In this document: positions 7,894-16,585 of the stretch, piece by piece
Layout: the number at the start of each line of letters is the position of its first letter
How positions within the stretch are numbered: position 1 is the stretch's first letter
Source: Rhodobacterales bacterium RIFCSPHIGHO2_02_FULL_62_130
Lineage (GTDB): Bacteria; Pseudomonadota; Alphaproteobacteria; Rhodobacterales; Rhodobacteraceae
DNA length: 64,000 nucleotides
Assembly (NCBI GenBank): GCA_001828855.1
Contig: MHZT01000005.1
Location: forward strand, 49,199-113,198
Direction: 5' to 3'
Position numbers and translations under genes: made by a program
The notes under the pieces: generated by a model
The model's input: the letters and a program-made list of their open reading frames with translations, nothing else
Told to the model about the DNA's origin: nothing
Database searches by the model: none

Positions 7894-9489
7894 TTACGCC
7901 ACGTCGAATTGCAGCGCCTTGACCTGCTGGAACATGCCAGTGCTTTCCAGCGTGTCGATCACCTTGGGGTCAATCGGCTGGTCCAGATAGAGGATCGCAA
8001 TCGCCTCTTGGCCCACGCCGGCGCGGCCAAGGGTAAAGTTGGCGATGTTGACGTTGTTCTTGCTCATGGTCATGCCCAGCAGACCGATGATGCCCGGAAC
8101 GTCCTCGTTGGTGGTGTACAGCATATGCGCGCCGATTTCGGCATCGACGTTGATGCCCTTGATCTGGATAAAGCGCGGCTTGCCATCCGAGAAGCAGGTG
8201 CCAGCCACCGAACGTTCACGCTTGTCGGTGACCATAGTGACCTTGATATAGGCGTCGAAGGTGCCGGTCTTGTCCTGACGGGTGGTCGAGATCTGGATGC
8301 CGCGCTCTTTCGCCACGATGGGGGCAGAGACAAGGTTCACATCGGGGTTATGCGCCTTCAGCACACCCGCAATGACAGCCGAGTTCAGCGCGGCCAGATT
8401 CATCCCCGCCACAGAGCCATCGTAAAGGATGTTGATGGCCTTGATCGGCTCTTCGGTCATCTGGCCGATGAAAGCGCCCAGATGCGAGGCAAGTTTGATC
8501 CACGGCCCCATGACCGAAGCTTCTTCCGCCGTGACGTTGGGCATGTTCAGCGCGTTCTGCACCGCACCCGTCAGCAGGTAGTCCGACATCTGTTCGGCCA
8601 CTTGCAGCGCGACGTTTTCCTGCGCTTCGGTGGTGGCAGCGCCAAGGTGCGGGGTGCAGACCACGTTGGGTTGGTTGAACAGCGGGCTGTCGGTGGCGGG
8701 TTCCACTTCGAACACGTCCAGCGCGGCACCGGCGACATGACCGGATTTCAGCGACTCAAGCAGAGCTGCCTCGTCGATCAACCCGCCACGGGCGCAGTTG
8801 ATGATCCGCACGCCCTTCTTGGTTTTCGCAAGGTTTTCTGCCGACAGGATGTTGCGGGTCTTGTCCGTCAGCGGCACGTGCAGGGTGATGAAATCGGCGC
8901 GGTGCAGCAGATCGTCCAGTTCCACCTTGGTGACGCCCAGATGTTTGGCGCGTTCGTCGGACAGGAAGGGATCATAGGCGATGACCTTCATTTTCAGCCC
9001 GACCGCACGGTCGCAGACGATGCCGCCGATATTGCCTGCACCAATCACGCCGAGGGTCTTGTTGAACAGTTCCACCCCCATGAAGCGCGACTTTTCCCAT
9101 TTGCCAGCATGGGTGGAGGCATTGGCTTCGGGAATTTGCCGCGCCACGGCGAACATCATCGCAATGGCATGTTCTGCGGTGGTGATCGAGTTGCCGAAGG
9201 GCGTGTTCATCACGATCACGCCTTTTTTCGACGCGGCCGGAATATCGACGTTATCCACGCCGATACCTGCGCGCCCAATCACCTTCAGGTTGGTGGCAGC
9301 GGCCAGCAGCTTTTCGGTGGCTTTGGTGGCCGAGCGGATGGCAAGCCCGTCATACTGGTCGATGATGGCGGCAAGCGCCTCTTTGTCTTTGCCCAGCTTG
9401 GGCATGTAATCCACCTCGACGCCACGGTCGCGGAAGATTTGAACGGCGGTTTCGGAAAGTTCGTCGGATACAAGAACGCGGGGGGCCAT
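7894..9489 (-). CDS. serA: D-3-phosphoglycerate dehydrogenase
   Basis: Oxidises 3-phosphoglycerate to 3-phosphohydroxypyruvate with NAD, the entry to L-serine synthesis. The 531-residue product has the long type I layout: substrate/NAD domain with VIGAGNIGGIVCDRAV and HLGAATTEAQENVA, an intervening ASB domain, and a C-terminal ACT domain (VPGIIGLLGMTMSKNNVNIA) for serine feedback. ATG 9489 is chosen over ATG 9501 because GGAG stands six bases before it. It lies downstream of serC in the same direction, separated by 78 bases with two palindromes. Confidence 0.96.
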   Translation of the reverse strand: MAPRVLVSDELSETAVQIFRDRGVEVDYMPKLGKDKEALAAIIDQYDGLAIRSATKATEKLLAAATNLKVIGRAGIGVDNVDIPAASKKGVIVMNTPFGNSITTAEHAIAMMFAVARQIPEANASTHAGKWEKSRFMGVELFNKTLGVIGAGNIGGIVCDRAVGLKMKVIAYDPFLSDERAKHLGVTKVELDDLLHRADFITLHVPLTDKTRNILSAENLAKTKKGVRIINCARGGLIDEAALLESLKSGHVAGAALDVFEVEPATDSPLFNQPNVVCTPHLGAATTEAQENVALQVAEQMSDYLLTGAVQNALNMPNVTAEEASVMGPWIKLASHLGAFIGQMTEEPIKAINILYDGSVAGMNLAALNSAVIAGVLKAHNPDVNLVSAPIVAKERGIQISTTRQDKTGTFDAYIKVTMVTDKRERSVAGTCFSDGKPRFIQIKGINVDAEIGAHMLYTTNEDVPGIIGLLGMTMSKNNVNIANFTLGRAGVGQEAIAILYLDQPIDPKVIDTLESTGMFQQVKALQFDVA

Positions 9490-9517
9490 TTGGGACTCCA
9501 TATGATGGGGTGAGTAT

Positions 9518-9561
9518 GGCGGGGTTAACCCCGCCCTACGTAGGTCGGGGTTAACCCCGAC
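9518..9561. repeat. Two adjacent 18-bp palindromes between serC and serA
   Basis: GGCGGGGTTAACCCCGCC (9518-9535) and GTCGGGGTTAACCCCGAC (9544-9561) are each perfect palindromes with the same 14-base core, CGGGGTTAACCCCG. They are joined by CCTACGTAGG (9535-9544), itself palindromic. The CCCTAC/GTAGG boundary sequence is the one that borders the GGTGCGTG hairpins elsewhere. On the serC-serA transcript they could form tandem hairpins that attenuate serA or protect mRNA ends. Confidence 0.85.
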
Positions 9562-9567
9562 TCCGGT

Positions 9568-10716
9568 TCAAACTTGCGCTGCGATTTCGGCGTGGAAGGC
9601 GTGGGCCAGCCACGGCATCAGGGCCGCCACATCTGCCGTTTCCACAGTGCTGCCGCACCAGATCCGCAGACCGGCTGGGGCATCGCGATACGCGCCGATG
9701 TCATAGGCAACGCCCGCTTTTTCCAGACGCTTGGCCACGGCCTTGGCAAAAGCCTCGCCGTCCTTGATGCGCGCATCGTTGAACTTCAGGCACACACTGG
9801 TGGTCGAGGCGATTTCCGGCGTTGCCGCCAGATTTTGCAGCCACGGGTTTTCCGCGCAGAAATCCCACACGACCTTGGCATTGGCCGCAGCGCGGTTGAC
9901 CAGACCCGAAAGCCCGCCCACCGATTTCGCCCATTTCAGCGACACCAGATAATCCTCAACCGCCAGCATCGACGGCGTGTTGATCGTCTCGCCGACGAAA
10001 ATGCCTTCGATCAGCTTGCCTTTCGAAGTCAGCCGGAAAATCTTGGGCAGTGGCCATGCAGGGGTATAGCTTTCCAGCCGTTCCACGGCGCGGGGCGACA
10101 GGATCAGCATCCCATGCGCGCCTTCACCGCCCAGAACCTTCTGCCAAGAGAAGGTGGTGACGTCCAACTTGCTCCAGTCCAGATCCATCGCAAAGGCGGC
10201 AGAGGTGGCGTCGCAGATGGTCAGCCCTTGGCGATCTGCCGGAATGGCATCGGCATTGGGCAGGCGGCAGCCCGAGGTGGTGCCGTTCCATGTGAACACA
10301 ACGTCCGAATTGAAATCGACGGTGGCAAGATCAACAATCTGGCCATAGGGGGCGATCTTCACCTTCGCATCCAGCTTAAGCTGTTTCACCACATCGGTGA
10401 CCCAGCCTTCACCGAAGGATTCCCACGCCAGCATCTCGACGGGCCGTCCGCCCAAAAGCGACCACATCGCCATCTCGACAGCACCGGTATCAGAACCGGG
10501 GACGATACCGATGCGGTAATCCGCCGGGACGCCCAAAATCTCACGGGTAAGGTCAATCGCCTCTTTCAGCTTTGCCTTGCCAACAGCGGCACGGTGCGAG
10601 CGGCCCAAGGGCGCATCAGCAAGCATCTCAAGGGAGAAACCGGGAACCTTGGCGCAGGGGCCAGAGGAAAAGCGCGGGTTAGCCGGGCGCGCGGCCGGGG
10701 TCTGCAGATCAGACAT
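9568..10716 (-). CDS. serC: Phosphoserine aminotransferase
   Basis: PLP enzyme converting 3-phosphohydroxypyruvate and glutamate to O-phosphoserine and 2-oxoglutarate; the paralogous step in pyridoxine synthesis is possible. The 382-residue product has the alphaproteobacterial-type sequence with PLP lysine Lys193 in [17 protein letters not shown] and the phosphate-binding [17 protein letters not shown]. The start is ATG 10716, with AAGGAT six bases upstream. It is transcribed leftward ahead of serA and divergently from serB. Confidence 0.96.
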   Translation of the reverse strand: MSDLQTPAARPANPRFSSGPCAKVPGFSLEMLADAPLGRSHRAAVGKAKLKEAIDLTREILGVPADYRIGIVPGSDTGAVEMAMWSLLGGRPVEMLAWESFGEGWVTDVVKQLKLDAKVKIAPYGQIVDLATVDFNSDVVFTWNGTTSGCRLPNADAIPADRQGLTICDATSAAFAMDLDWSKLDVTTFSWQKVLGGEGAHGMLILSPRAVERLESYTPAWPLPKIFRLTSKGKLIEGIFVGETINTPSMLAVEDYLVSLKWAKSVGGLSGLVNRAAANAKVVWDFCAENPWLQNLAATPEIASTTSVCLKFNDARIKDGEAFAKAVAKRLEKAGVAYDIGAYRDAPAGLRIWCGSTVETADVAALMPWLAHAFHAEIAAQV

Positions 10717-10868
10717 GGTATCCTTCCAGATATAAGCCCCCCGTTGGGGAGGGGTGTCCCGCCGATGGGGATATGGCGCTGCGCGGGCTGGCACAAGCCG
10801 GAAAATTGCACTAATCCGGCGCTTGACCCATCAAATGCGACGCTTCGCTCCACTATCGGAAACACGCC

Positions 10869-11744
10869 ATGTTCATCGCCAGCCTGCTGACAAACCCCGC
10901 CCGCCCCGTGCTGGAACGCGTCACCGTCGAATCCCTGCGTAATGCCTGGGGTGGCGGCGATGCGATCTGGCTTGATCCCGGCGTGGCTGCGGAATTTGTT
11001 CTGGGGGCGGTTCCGGCGAATCTGTGGGAGGTCTGGCAGGGCTTGCAGGGGCTTGGCGTCGATCTGGTGGTGCAGAAGGCCGAAGGGCGCAAAAAGCGCC
11101 TGCTGATTGCCGACATGGACAGCACCATGATCCAGCAGGAATGCATCGACGAGCTTGCAGATGAGGCGGGCGTCGGCGCGCATGTGGCAGGCATTACCGC
11201 CCGCGCGATGAACGGAGAGTTGGATTTCGAGGATGCCCTGCGCGAGCGGGTGGGCCTGCTGGCGGGTTTGCCGGAAACGGTGATTGCGGGGGTGATCCGC
11301 GACCGCATCACCCTGATGCCCGGTGGGCCTGCCTTGCTGGCCACGATGAAGGCAAACGGGGCCTATGCTGCACTGGTCTCGGGTGGGTTCACGGCCTTTA
11401 CCGCGCAGATTGCCACGGTTCTGGGCTTTGACGAAAACCGTGCCAATACACTGCTGGTCGAAGGCGGCAAGCTGACGGGCAAGGTGGCCGATCCGATTCT
11501 GGGCAAGGCCGCCAAGGTGCAGGCGCTGGAGGAAATCTCGGCACGGCTGGGGATTACGCCGGAACAGGCGATTGCCGTGGGGGACGGCGCGAATGATCTG
11601 GGGATGCTGGGGCTGGCGGGGGCAGGAGTGGCGCTGCATGCCAAGCCCTCGGTGCAGGCCCAGTGTGATATCCGCATCAATCACGGTGATCTGACCGCGC
11701 TTTTGTTCCTGCAAGGCTATGCGCGCGAAGACTTCGCAGCCTGA
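10869..11744 (+). CDS. serB: Phosphoserine phosphatase
   Basis: HAD-family hydrolase performing the final step of serine synthesis, phosphoserine to serine. The 291-residue product has an N-terminal regulatory region and the catalytic DMDST motif with Asp82 and Asp84, then SGGFTAFT, and GDGANDLGML near the C-terminus. With the divergent serC-serA pair this places the whole phosphorylated serine pathway in one locus; the 152-base gap must hold both promoters. The gene converges on the DUF2794 gene. Confidence 0.96.
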   Translation: MFIASLLTNPARPVLERVTVESLRNAWGGGDAIWLDPGVAAEFVLGAVPANLWEVWQGLQGLGVDLVVQKAEGRKKRLLIADMDSTMIQQECIDELADEAGVGAHVAGITARAMNGELDFEDALRERVGLLAGLPETVIAGVIRDRITLMPGGPALLATMKANGAYAALVSGGFTAFTAQIATVLGFDENRANTLLVEGGKLTGKVADPILGKAAKVQALEEISARLGITPEQAIAVGDGANDLGMLGLAGAGVALHAKPSVQAQCDIRINHGDLTALLFLQGYAREDFAA

Positions 11745-11760
11745 AGCGCCAAGTTTGCGG

Positions 11761-12108
11761 CTAGTCGATTGGCCGGATCAGCTTTTGCTCCAGCACGCGC
11801 AGCACCTGCGCCAGATCATGCCCGCGCCGCAAGATAAAGCCGTCCATCCCGACGACCGAATACATCCCCTGCTTGCCACGCAGTTTCGGGCGCTTTTCGA
11901 TGCGATATAGCGGAAACTCGGCGGTGCGGCGGAACACCGAAAACACCGCCGCCTCGCGCAGCGCCGATATGCCATAGTCGCGCCACTCGCCCGCCGCTAC
12001 CATCTGCCCGTAAAGCCGCAGGATTGCGCCCAATTCGTGCCGGTCGAAATGCACCTGCTCGGGCAGGGGTTCGGCAGTGGGAAAAGGGGAGGGCGTCAGC
12101 ACTGTCAT
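11761..12108 (-). CDS. DUF2794 domain protein
   Basis: A 115-residue protein matching DUF2794: HELGAILRLYGQMVAAGEWRDYG in the middle and KRPKLRGKQGMYSVVGMDG towards the C-terminus. The family is largely alphaproteobacterial and has no known function. ATG 12108 is the best conserved-length start, though the ribosome binding site is weak. It is convergent with serB, ending 17 bases from its stop. No membrane segment or metal motif is visible. Confidence 0.8.
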   Translation of the reverse strand: MTVLTPSPFPTAEPLPEQVHFDRHELGAILRLYGQMVAAGEWRDYGISALREAAVFSVFRRTAEFPLYRIEKRPKLRGKQGMYSVVGMDGFILRRGHDLAQVLRVLEQKLIRPID

Positions 12109-12315
12109 GACAGAATCATGACGCCCTTGGCGGTTCAAATCAAGCCCGCCCGTCCACGCCAGATTCTTGCCGCGAAATGACCGCGCATTCACCGCAGCCA
12201 GCCCAAACCGCCGCCACGATCAGGGACCATACAGAACGGGTAGCAAGTTGAAGACCCCGGCGGGGCAGGTTTATTGCCCCCACCCTGCCTGTCCTGCCGG
12301 ACCTTGCTGCTAAAC

Positions 12316-12346
12316 AAAGGCTCTTGCCAGCAGGCAAGAGCCTTTT
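12316..12346. terminator. Bidirectional intrinsic terminator downstream of asparaginase
   Basis: A perfect 10-bp stem, GGCTCTTGCC (12319-12328), AGCA, GGCAAGAGCC (12333-12342), is flanked by AAA and TTTT. It ends transcription leaving the asparaginase gene leftward and would also work rightward. The remaining 200 bases up to the DUF2794 start show nothing recognisable. Confidence 0.85.
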
Positions 12347-12356
12347 GCCATTTACC

Positions 12357-13349
12357 CTAGAGGAAGCGCTCCGCCAGCCGCATTTCCCCTGTGCGGATAC
12401 CACGGCAGTTGGTTTGCGGCGCGGGCAGGCGCTTTTGCGCCGCCGGATGGTTGGCGTCCAACACTCCGATACGCGCAAGCAGCGCGGCCAGCACCGCTTC
12501 GGAGGCGCGGGAATTGCCGTCCTCGATCTTCAGCGCGATGCCCAGCCGTTTTTCCGGCACAATCGCCACGAAAACCGCTTCGGCCCCAGTTTTCAATGCG
12601 ACCTTGCCGCCCATCGCGTTCATAAGTTCGGTGCAGGCGCGGCCCTGTCCCGCCACCAGTTCGGGATAAGCCCCCATCGCGCGGGTCAGCCTGTGCATCG
12701 CGCGTTCGCGCACCGGCCCGTCCTCGCGCGCAATGGCAAAGGCCGACATCGCCCGCGCCAGCCCGTGAACCGAGCAGGCAAAATTCGGGGCGGAACAGCC
12801 GTCGATGCCATAACCGGCGCTGGTTTCGCCGGTGACCTCTTCAAAGCTTGCCTTCACGGCCTTTTGCAGCGGGTGGTCCAGTTCCACATACTCCGGCCCT
12901 GCCTTCAGATGCTTGGTCACAGTCAGAAAGCCTGAATGTTTGCCCGAACAGTTGTTGTGCAGCTGGCAAGGCGCCTCATGGCCCAAAATCAGCCGGTCAC
13001 GCTCGGTCTTGTCATAGGGTTCGTGCGATCCACAGCGCAGATCGGCCTCCGATAGCCCCAGATCGCCCAGCCAGCGGCGTGCCATGTTCACATGCAGCGC
13101 CTCGCCCTGATGGCTCGCGCAGGCAAAGGCCACCTGGGCATCGCTTAGACTCGCAGCATCTGCCGCCCCCGATTCCAGCAGCGGCAACGCCTGCAACATC
13201 TTGCAGGATGATCGCGGAAATATAACCCGATCCGCATCGCCCCAGCTTTCCACAATCGCGCCGGTATCATCGCAGATCACCGCATGCCCGCGATGTGTGC
13301 TTTCCAGCAATCCGCCGCGCCAAAGTTGTGCCATCTCAGCCGCTGCCAT
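12357..13349 (-). CDS. L-asparaginase, thermolabile (Rhizobium AnsA) type
   Basis: A 330-residue enzyme of the asparaginase II family related to the Rhizobium etli type (sequence-distinct from E. coli AnsA/AnsB). It would hydrolyse L-asparagine to aspartate and ammonia in the cytoplasm. Supporting blocks are MAQLWRGGLLESTHRGHAV, PRSSCKMLQALPL (near residue 48), NCSGKHSGFL and GYGIDGCSAPNFA. ATG 13349 has AGGGGGA eight bases upstream; ATG 13334 is an alternative. It ends at a strong terminator. Confidence 0.85.
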   Translation of the reverse strand: MAAAEMAQLWRGGLLESTHRGHAVICDDTGAIVESWGDADRVIFPRSSCKMLQALPLLESGAADAASLSDAQVAFACASHQGEALHVNMARRWLGDLGLSEADLRCGSHEPYDKTERDRLILGHEAPCQLHNNCSGKHSGFLTVTKHLKAGPEYVELDHPLQKAVKASFEEVTGETSAGYGIDGCSAPNFACSVHGLARAMSAFAIAREDGPVRERAMHRLTRAMGAYPELVAGQGRACTELMNAMGGKVALKTGAEAVFVAIVPEKRLGIALKIEDGNSRASEAVLAALLARIGVLDANHPAAQKRLPAPQTNCRGIRTGEMRLAERFL

Positions 13350-13526
13350 GCCATCCCCCTACACATATGCGCGATTTTCTGCCCGATCCGCCCTTGCGGG
13401 GCTTTCGCGGTGCATCCCTTTTCGGTATTGCAGGAATATCGAGTGGAAGCGCCCCGCGCTACAGGAAACCGCGCCTCAAGCGGCAGCAGGGGCCGAGGCA
13501 AACAGCAGCTTGGAGGCTGTAACGAT

Positions 13527-14054
13527 ATGACAAGCTGGATGATGCGGGCCGCAAGCGTGGCCATGATCTCTGCAATCGGGTTCAACTCTGCTGCTTTCGC
13601 GCAGGAATCGACCAACCGCGTGGCCACCAAAACGGACTGGAGCGTGTTTGCCGAGGAAGACCCCAAGGAATGCTGGGGCGTGTCCAGCCCGCAGGAAACC
13701 GTGAACACCCGCGACGGCCAGCCGGTTTCGGTGCGTCGTGGTGACATCCTGCTGTTCGTCACCTTCCGCCCGGGTGTGGGCAAGGGCGAGATTTCGTTCT
13801 CGGGCGGCTATCCCTTTGCCCCCGGTTCGACTGTGGATCTGACCGTGGACGGCATCACCTTTGGTCTGGTGACCGATGGCGAATGGGGCTGGCCGGGCAG
13901 CGAAGGCGATGATGCCGCGATTTTGGCCGCGCTCAAGAAAGGCTCGACAGCCGTTTTGAAGGGGCGTTCGGGCAAAGGCACCCAGACGCAGGATACCTTC
14001 TCGTTGCGCGGCTTCACCGCCGCAATGGAAGAGGCCGAAAAGCGCTGCCAATAA
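13527..14054 (+). CDS. Secreted IalB-like (invasion-associated locus B family) protein
   Basis: A 175-residue protein with a clear signal peptide (residues 1-25, ending AAFA before QES). The mature domain has an early Trp-Cys pair (KECWGVSSP) and the C-terminal Cys of EKRCQ, as in IalB-like periplasmic proteins. The start is ATG 13527 with TTGGAGG upstream. It lies between the asparaginase gene and rlmN, with its own terminator. Exact role unknown: family members in free-living alphaproteobacteria are not virulence factors in any shown sense. Confidence 0.75.
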   Translation: MTSWMMRAASVAMISAIGFNSAAFAQESTNRVATKTDWSVFAEEDPKECWGVSSPQETVNTRDGQPVSVRRGDILLFVTFRPGVGKGEISFSGGYPFAPGSTVDLTVDGITFGLVTDGEWGWPGSEGDDAAILAALKKGSTAVLKGRSGKGTQTQDTFSLRGFTAAMEEAEKRCQ

Positions 14055-14076
14055 GCGCCGCCTGACAGATTTTCGT

Positions 14077-14112
14077 GCCCCGGCCCCCGCAGGCCGGGGC
14101 GCTTTTATTTTG
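14077..14112 (+). terminator. Intrinsic terminator after the IalB-like gene
   Basis: GCCCCGGCC (14077-14085), CCCGCA, GGCCGGGGC (14092-14100) forms a perfect 9-bp stem followed by GCTTTTATTTT. It separates the IalB-like gene from rlmN. Confidence 0.9.
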
Positions 14113-14159
14113 ACCGGCTTTGCCCTATATCAGCCGCTGATCTATCAAGGACGCCCCGA

Positions 14160-15320
14160 ATGACCGCGCCAATCACCCAAGATGTGCTGACCATCCCGCG
14201 CAAGCTGCCCGAGGGCGGCAAGGCCAATCTGGTCGGCATGACCCGCGACCAGATGCGCGCCGCGCTGATCGCCGCAGGCACGCCGGAAAAGCAGGCCAAG
14301 ATGCGCGTGGGGCAGGTCTGGCAATGGGTTTACCACTGGGGCGTGCGCGATTTTGACCGCATGTCGAACCTTGCCAAGGATTACCGCACCTTGCTGGCCG
14401 AGAATTTCGTGCTTGAGGTGCCAGAGATCGTCACCAAACAAGTCTCCGAAGATGGCACCCGCAAATATCTGGTCCGCATCGCCGGCGGGCATGAGATCGA
14501 GACCGTCTATATCCCTGAAACCGATCGCGGCACGCTGTGCATTTCTTCTCAGGTCGGCTGCACGCTGACCTGTTCCTTCTGCCATACCGGCACGCAAAAA
14601 CTGGTCCGCAACCTGACGGCGGCAGAGATCGTGGGCCAAGTCATGCTTGCCCGCGATGATCTGGACGAATGGCCCACCCCCGGCGCGCCCAAGGATGAAA
14701 CCCGTCTGGTCAGCAACATCGTGCTGATGGGCATGGGAGAGCCGCTGTATAACTTCGACAACGTGCGCGACGCGATGAAAGTCGTGATGGACAACGAAGG
14801 CATCGCCCTTGGCCGCCGCCGCATCACTCTGTCAACCAGCGGCGTCGTGTCCGAAATCGCCCGCACCGCGCAGGAAATCGGTTGTTTGCTGGCGGTGTCG
14901 TTCCACGCCACCACCGACGAGGTGCGCGACCAACTGGTGCCGATCAACAAGAAATGGAACATCGCCACCCTGCTCGACGCGCTGCGTGATTATCCCGGTC
15001 TGTCCAACTCTGAACGCATCACCTTTGAATATGTGATGCTGGACCATGTGAATGACAGCAAGGAAGACGCCTACCGTCTGGTCGAACTGCTGCGCGGCAT
15101 CCCCGCCAAGGTGAACCTGATCCCCTTCAACGAATGGCCGGGCGCGCCTTACAAGCGGTCCTCGGGCAACCGCATCCATGCCTTTGCCGACATCATCTAT
15201 CACGCAGGCTATGCCAGCCCGATCCGCACCCCGCGCGGCGAAGACATCATGGCCGCCTGCGGTCAGTTGAAATCTGCCACCGAAAAGCAGCGCAAATCGG
15301 CGCAAAAGGCGGGGGCCTGA
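14160..15320 (+). CDS. rlmN: 23S rRNA (adenine2503-C2)-methyltransferase RlmN
   Basis: Radical-SAM methyltransferase that modifies A2503 of 23S rRNA and A37 of some tRNAs. The 386-residue product has the cluster motif CTLTCSFC with Cys134, Cys138 and Cys141 binding the [4Fe-4S] cluster, the [11 protein letters not shown] motif, and the C-terminal catalytic Cys in DIMAACGQL. It starts at ATG 14160, shortly after the IalB terminator, so a promoter must lie in 14101-14159. Standard single-copy housekeeping gene. Confidence 0.97.
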   Translation: MTAPITQDVLTIPRKLPEGGKANLVGMTRDQMRAALIAAGTPEKQAKMRVGQVWQWVYHWGVRDFDRMSNLAKDYRTLLAENFVLEVPEIVTKQVSEDGTRKYLVRIAGGHEIETVYIPETDRGTLCISSQVGCTLTCSFCHTGTQKLVRNLTAAEIVGQVMLARDDLDEWPTPGAPKDETRLVSNIVLMGMGEPLYNFDNVRDAMKVVMDNEGIALGRRRITLSTSGVVSEIARTAQEIGCLLAVSFHATTDEVRDQLVPINKKWNIATLLDALRDYPGLSNSERITFEYVMLDHVNDSKEDAYRLVELLRGIPAKVNLIPFNEWPGAPYKRSSGNRIHAFADIIYHAGYASPIRTPRGEDIMAACGQLKSATEKQRKSAQKAGA

Positions 15321-15529
15321 CGCCACGTCGGCAGGCGGCACCTTGCCGTGCAGGCGGATCGCGACAAATTAGCGCTTTGCAGGAGGGTTTGCTGGCGTCA
15401 TTGTCGCAAAACCGCTATGCGGACGGACACTTTGGTCACGCGATGATCGCCTGACCCAATCACACAAGGCATGCACAAGATGCTGCGGCCCTCCGGTGGC
15501 AGACCGGGCAAAGCGTAAGGGCGCTTGAG

Positions 15530-16570
15530 ATGACAGCAGAAAAGACCGCGACCGAACCGGCGCAGACACGTTCCGCGCGCGACTGGGTGCAGGTTTTGGC
15601 CAAATACCGCGAGCCTTCGACATGGCGCAGCATCTTTGAACTGGCGGTCACGCTGGTGCCGTTTCTGCTGTTGTGGGTGCTGGCGTGGATGTCGCTTTCG
15701 GTCAGCTACTGGCTGACCTTTGCGATTGCGGTGCTGAACGGCGCGTTTCTGGTGCGGATTTTCGTGATCCAGCATGATTGCGGCCATGCCTCCTACTTCA
15801 ACAACCGCACCGCTCAGGATTGGGTGGGCCGCGTGCTGGGCGTGCTGACGCTGACCCCCTATGACGTGTGGAAGCGCACCCATTCCATCCACCATTCGCA
15901 TCACGGCAACCTTGATAAACGCGGCATCGGCGATGTTATGACGCTGACCGTCGAAGAATACCGCGCGCGCAGCCCGATGGGGCGGCTGCTCTACCGGCTT
16001 TATCGCAACCCCTTGGTGCTGTTCGTGCTGGGGCCAAGCTATCTGTTCATCCTGCAAAACCGCCTGCCCTTCGGTCTGATGAAATCCGGCTGGCGCTATT
16101 GGACATCGGCCATGGGGACCAACGCCATCATCGCCATTGGCCTTGCGCTGATGATCTGGGCGGGCGGGTTGATGCCGGTTTTGCTGATCTATCTGCCCAC
16201 TTCGGTGATTGCAGGCACCATCGGAGTCTGGCTGTTCTACGTGCAGCACCAGTTTGAGGATACCCACTGGGCCAAGCCCGAAGACTGGCAAGTGCATGAG
16301 GCCGCCCTTGAAGGTTCATCGCATTACGTGCTGCCCGCGCCCCTGCGCTGGCTGACCGCAAATATCGGCATCCATCACGTGCATCACCTGTATTCCCGCA
16401 TCCCGTTCTACCGGTTGCCCGAAGTGCTGCGCGACAATGCCGATCTGGCACAGGCGCAGCGCCTGACGATCTGGGAAAGCTTCCGCTCGGTGAACCTGCA
16501 TCTGTGGGACGAAAAGCTGCAAAAGCTGATGTCCTTCCGCGAGGCCCGTCAGCTTTACGGCGCGCTCTGA
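15530..16570 (+). CDS. Membrane fatty acid desaturase
   Basis: A 346-residue integral membrane di-iron desaturase. Three histidine boxes are present in order: HDCGH (residues 82-86), HSIHHSHHG (from 118) and HHVHH (about 276-280), between hydrophobic hairpins. The first box sits in QHDCGHASYFNN, typical of acyl-lipid desaturases. Position of the introduced double bond cannot be told; a delta-12-like activity is plausible. ATG 15530 has AAGGG upstream. The 209 bases before it hold no recognisable gene. Confidence 0.85.
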   Translation: MTAEKTATEPAQTRSARDWVQVLAKYREPSTWRSIFELAVTLVPFLLLWVLAWMSLSVSYWLTFAIAVLNGAFLVRIFVIQHDCGHASYFNNRTAQDWVGRVLGVLTLTPYDVWKRTHSIHHSHHGNLDKRGIGDVMTLTVEEYRARSPMGRLLYRLYRNPLVLFVLGPSYLFILQNRLPFGLMKSGWRYWTSAMGTNAIIAIGLALMIWAGGLMPVLLIYLPTSVIAGTIGVWLFYVQHQFEDTHWAKPEDWQVHEAALEGSSHYVLPAPLRWLTANIGIHHVHHLYSRIPFYRLPEVLRDNADLAQAQRLTIWESFRSVNLHLWDEKLQKLMSFREARQLYGAL

Positions 16571-16585
16571 TCTTTGGACGCGGGC

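Noticed and set aside
7738..9513. Plus-strand open frame of about 590 residues across serA
   Set aside because: Shadow of serA; composition is His/Arg/Gln-rich and no motif is present.
12118..12145. Sequence GGTTCAAATC resembling a tRNA T-loop
   Set aside because: Flanking bases do not pair into a T stem and no acceptor, D or anticodon arms are found.
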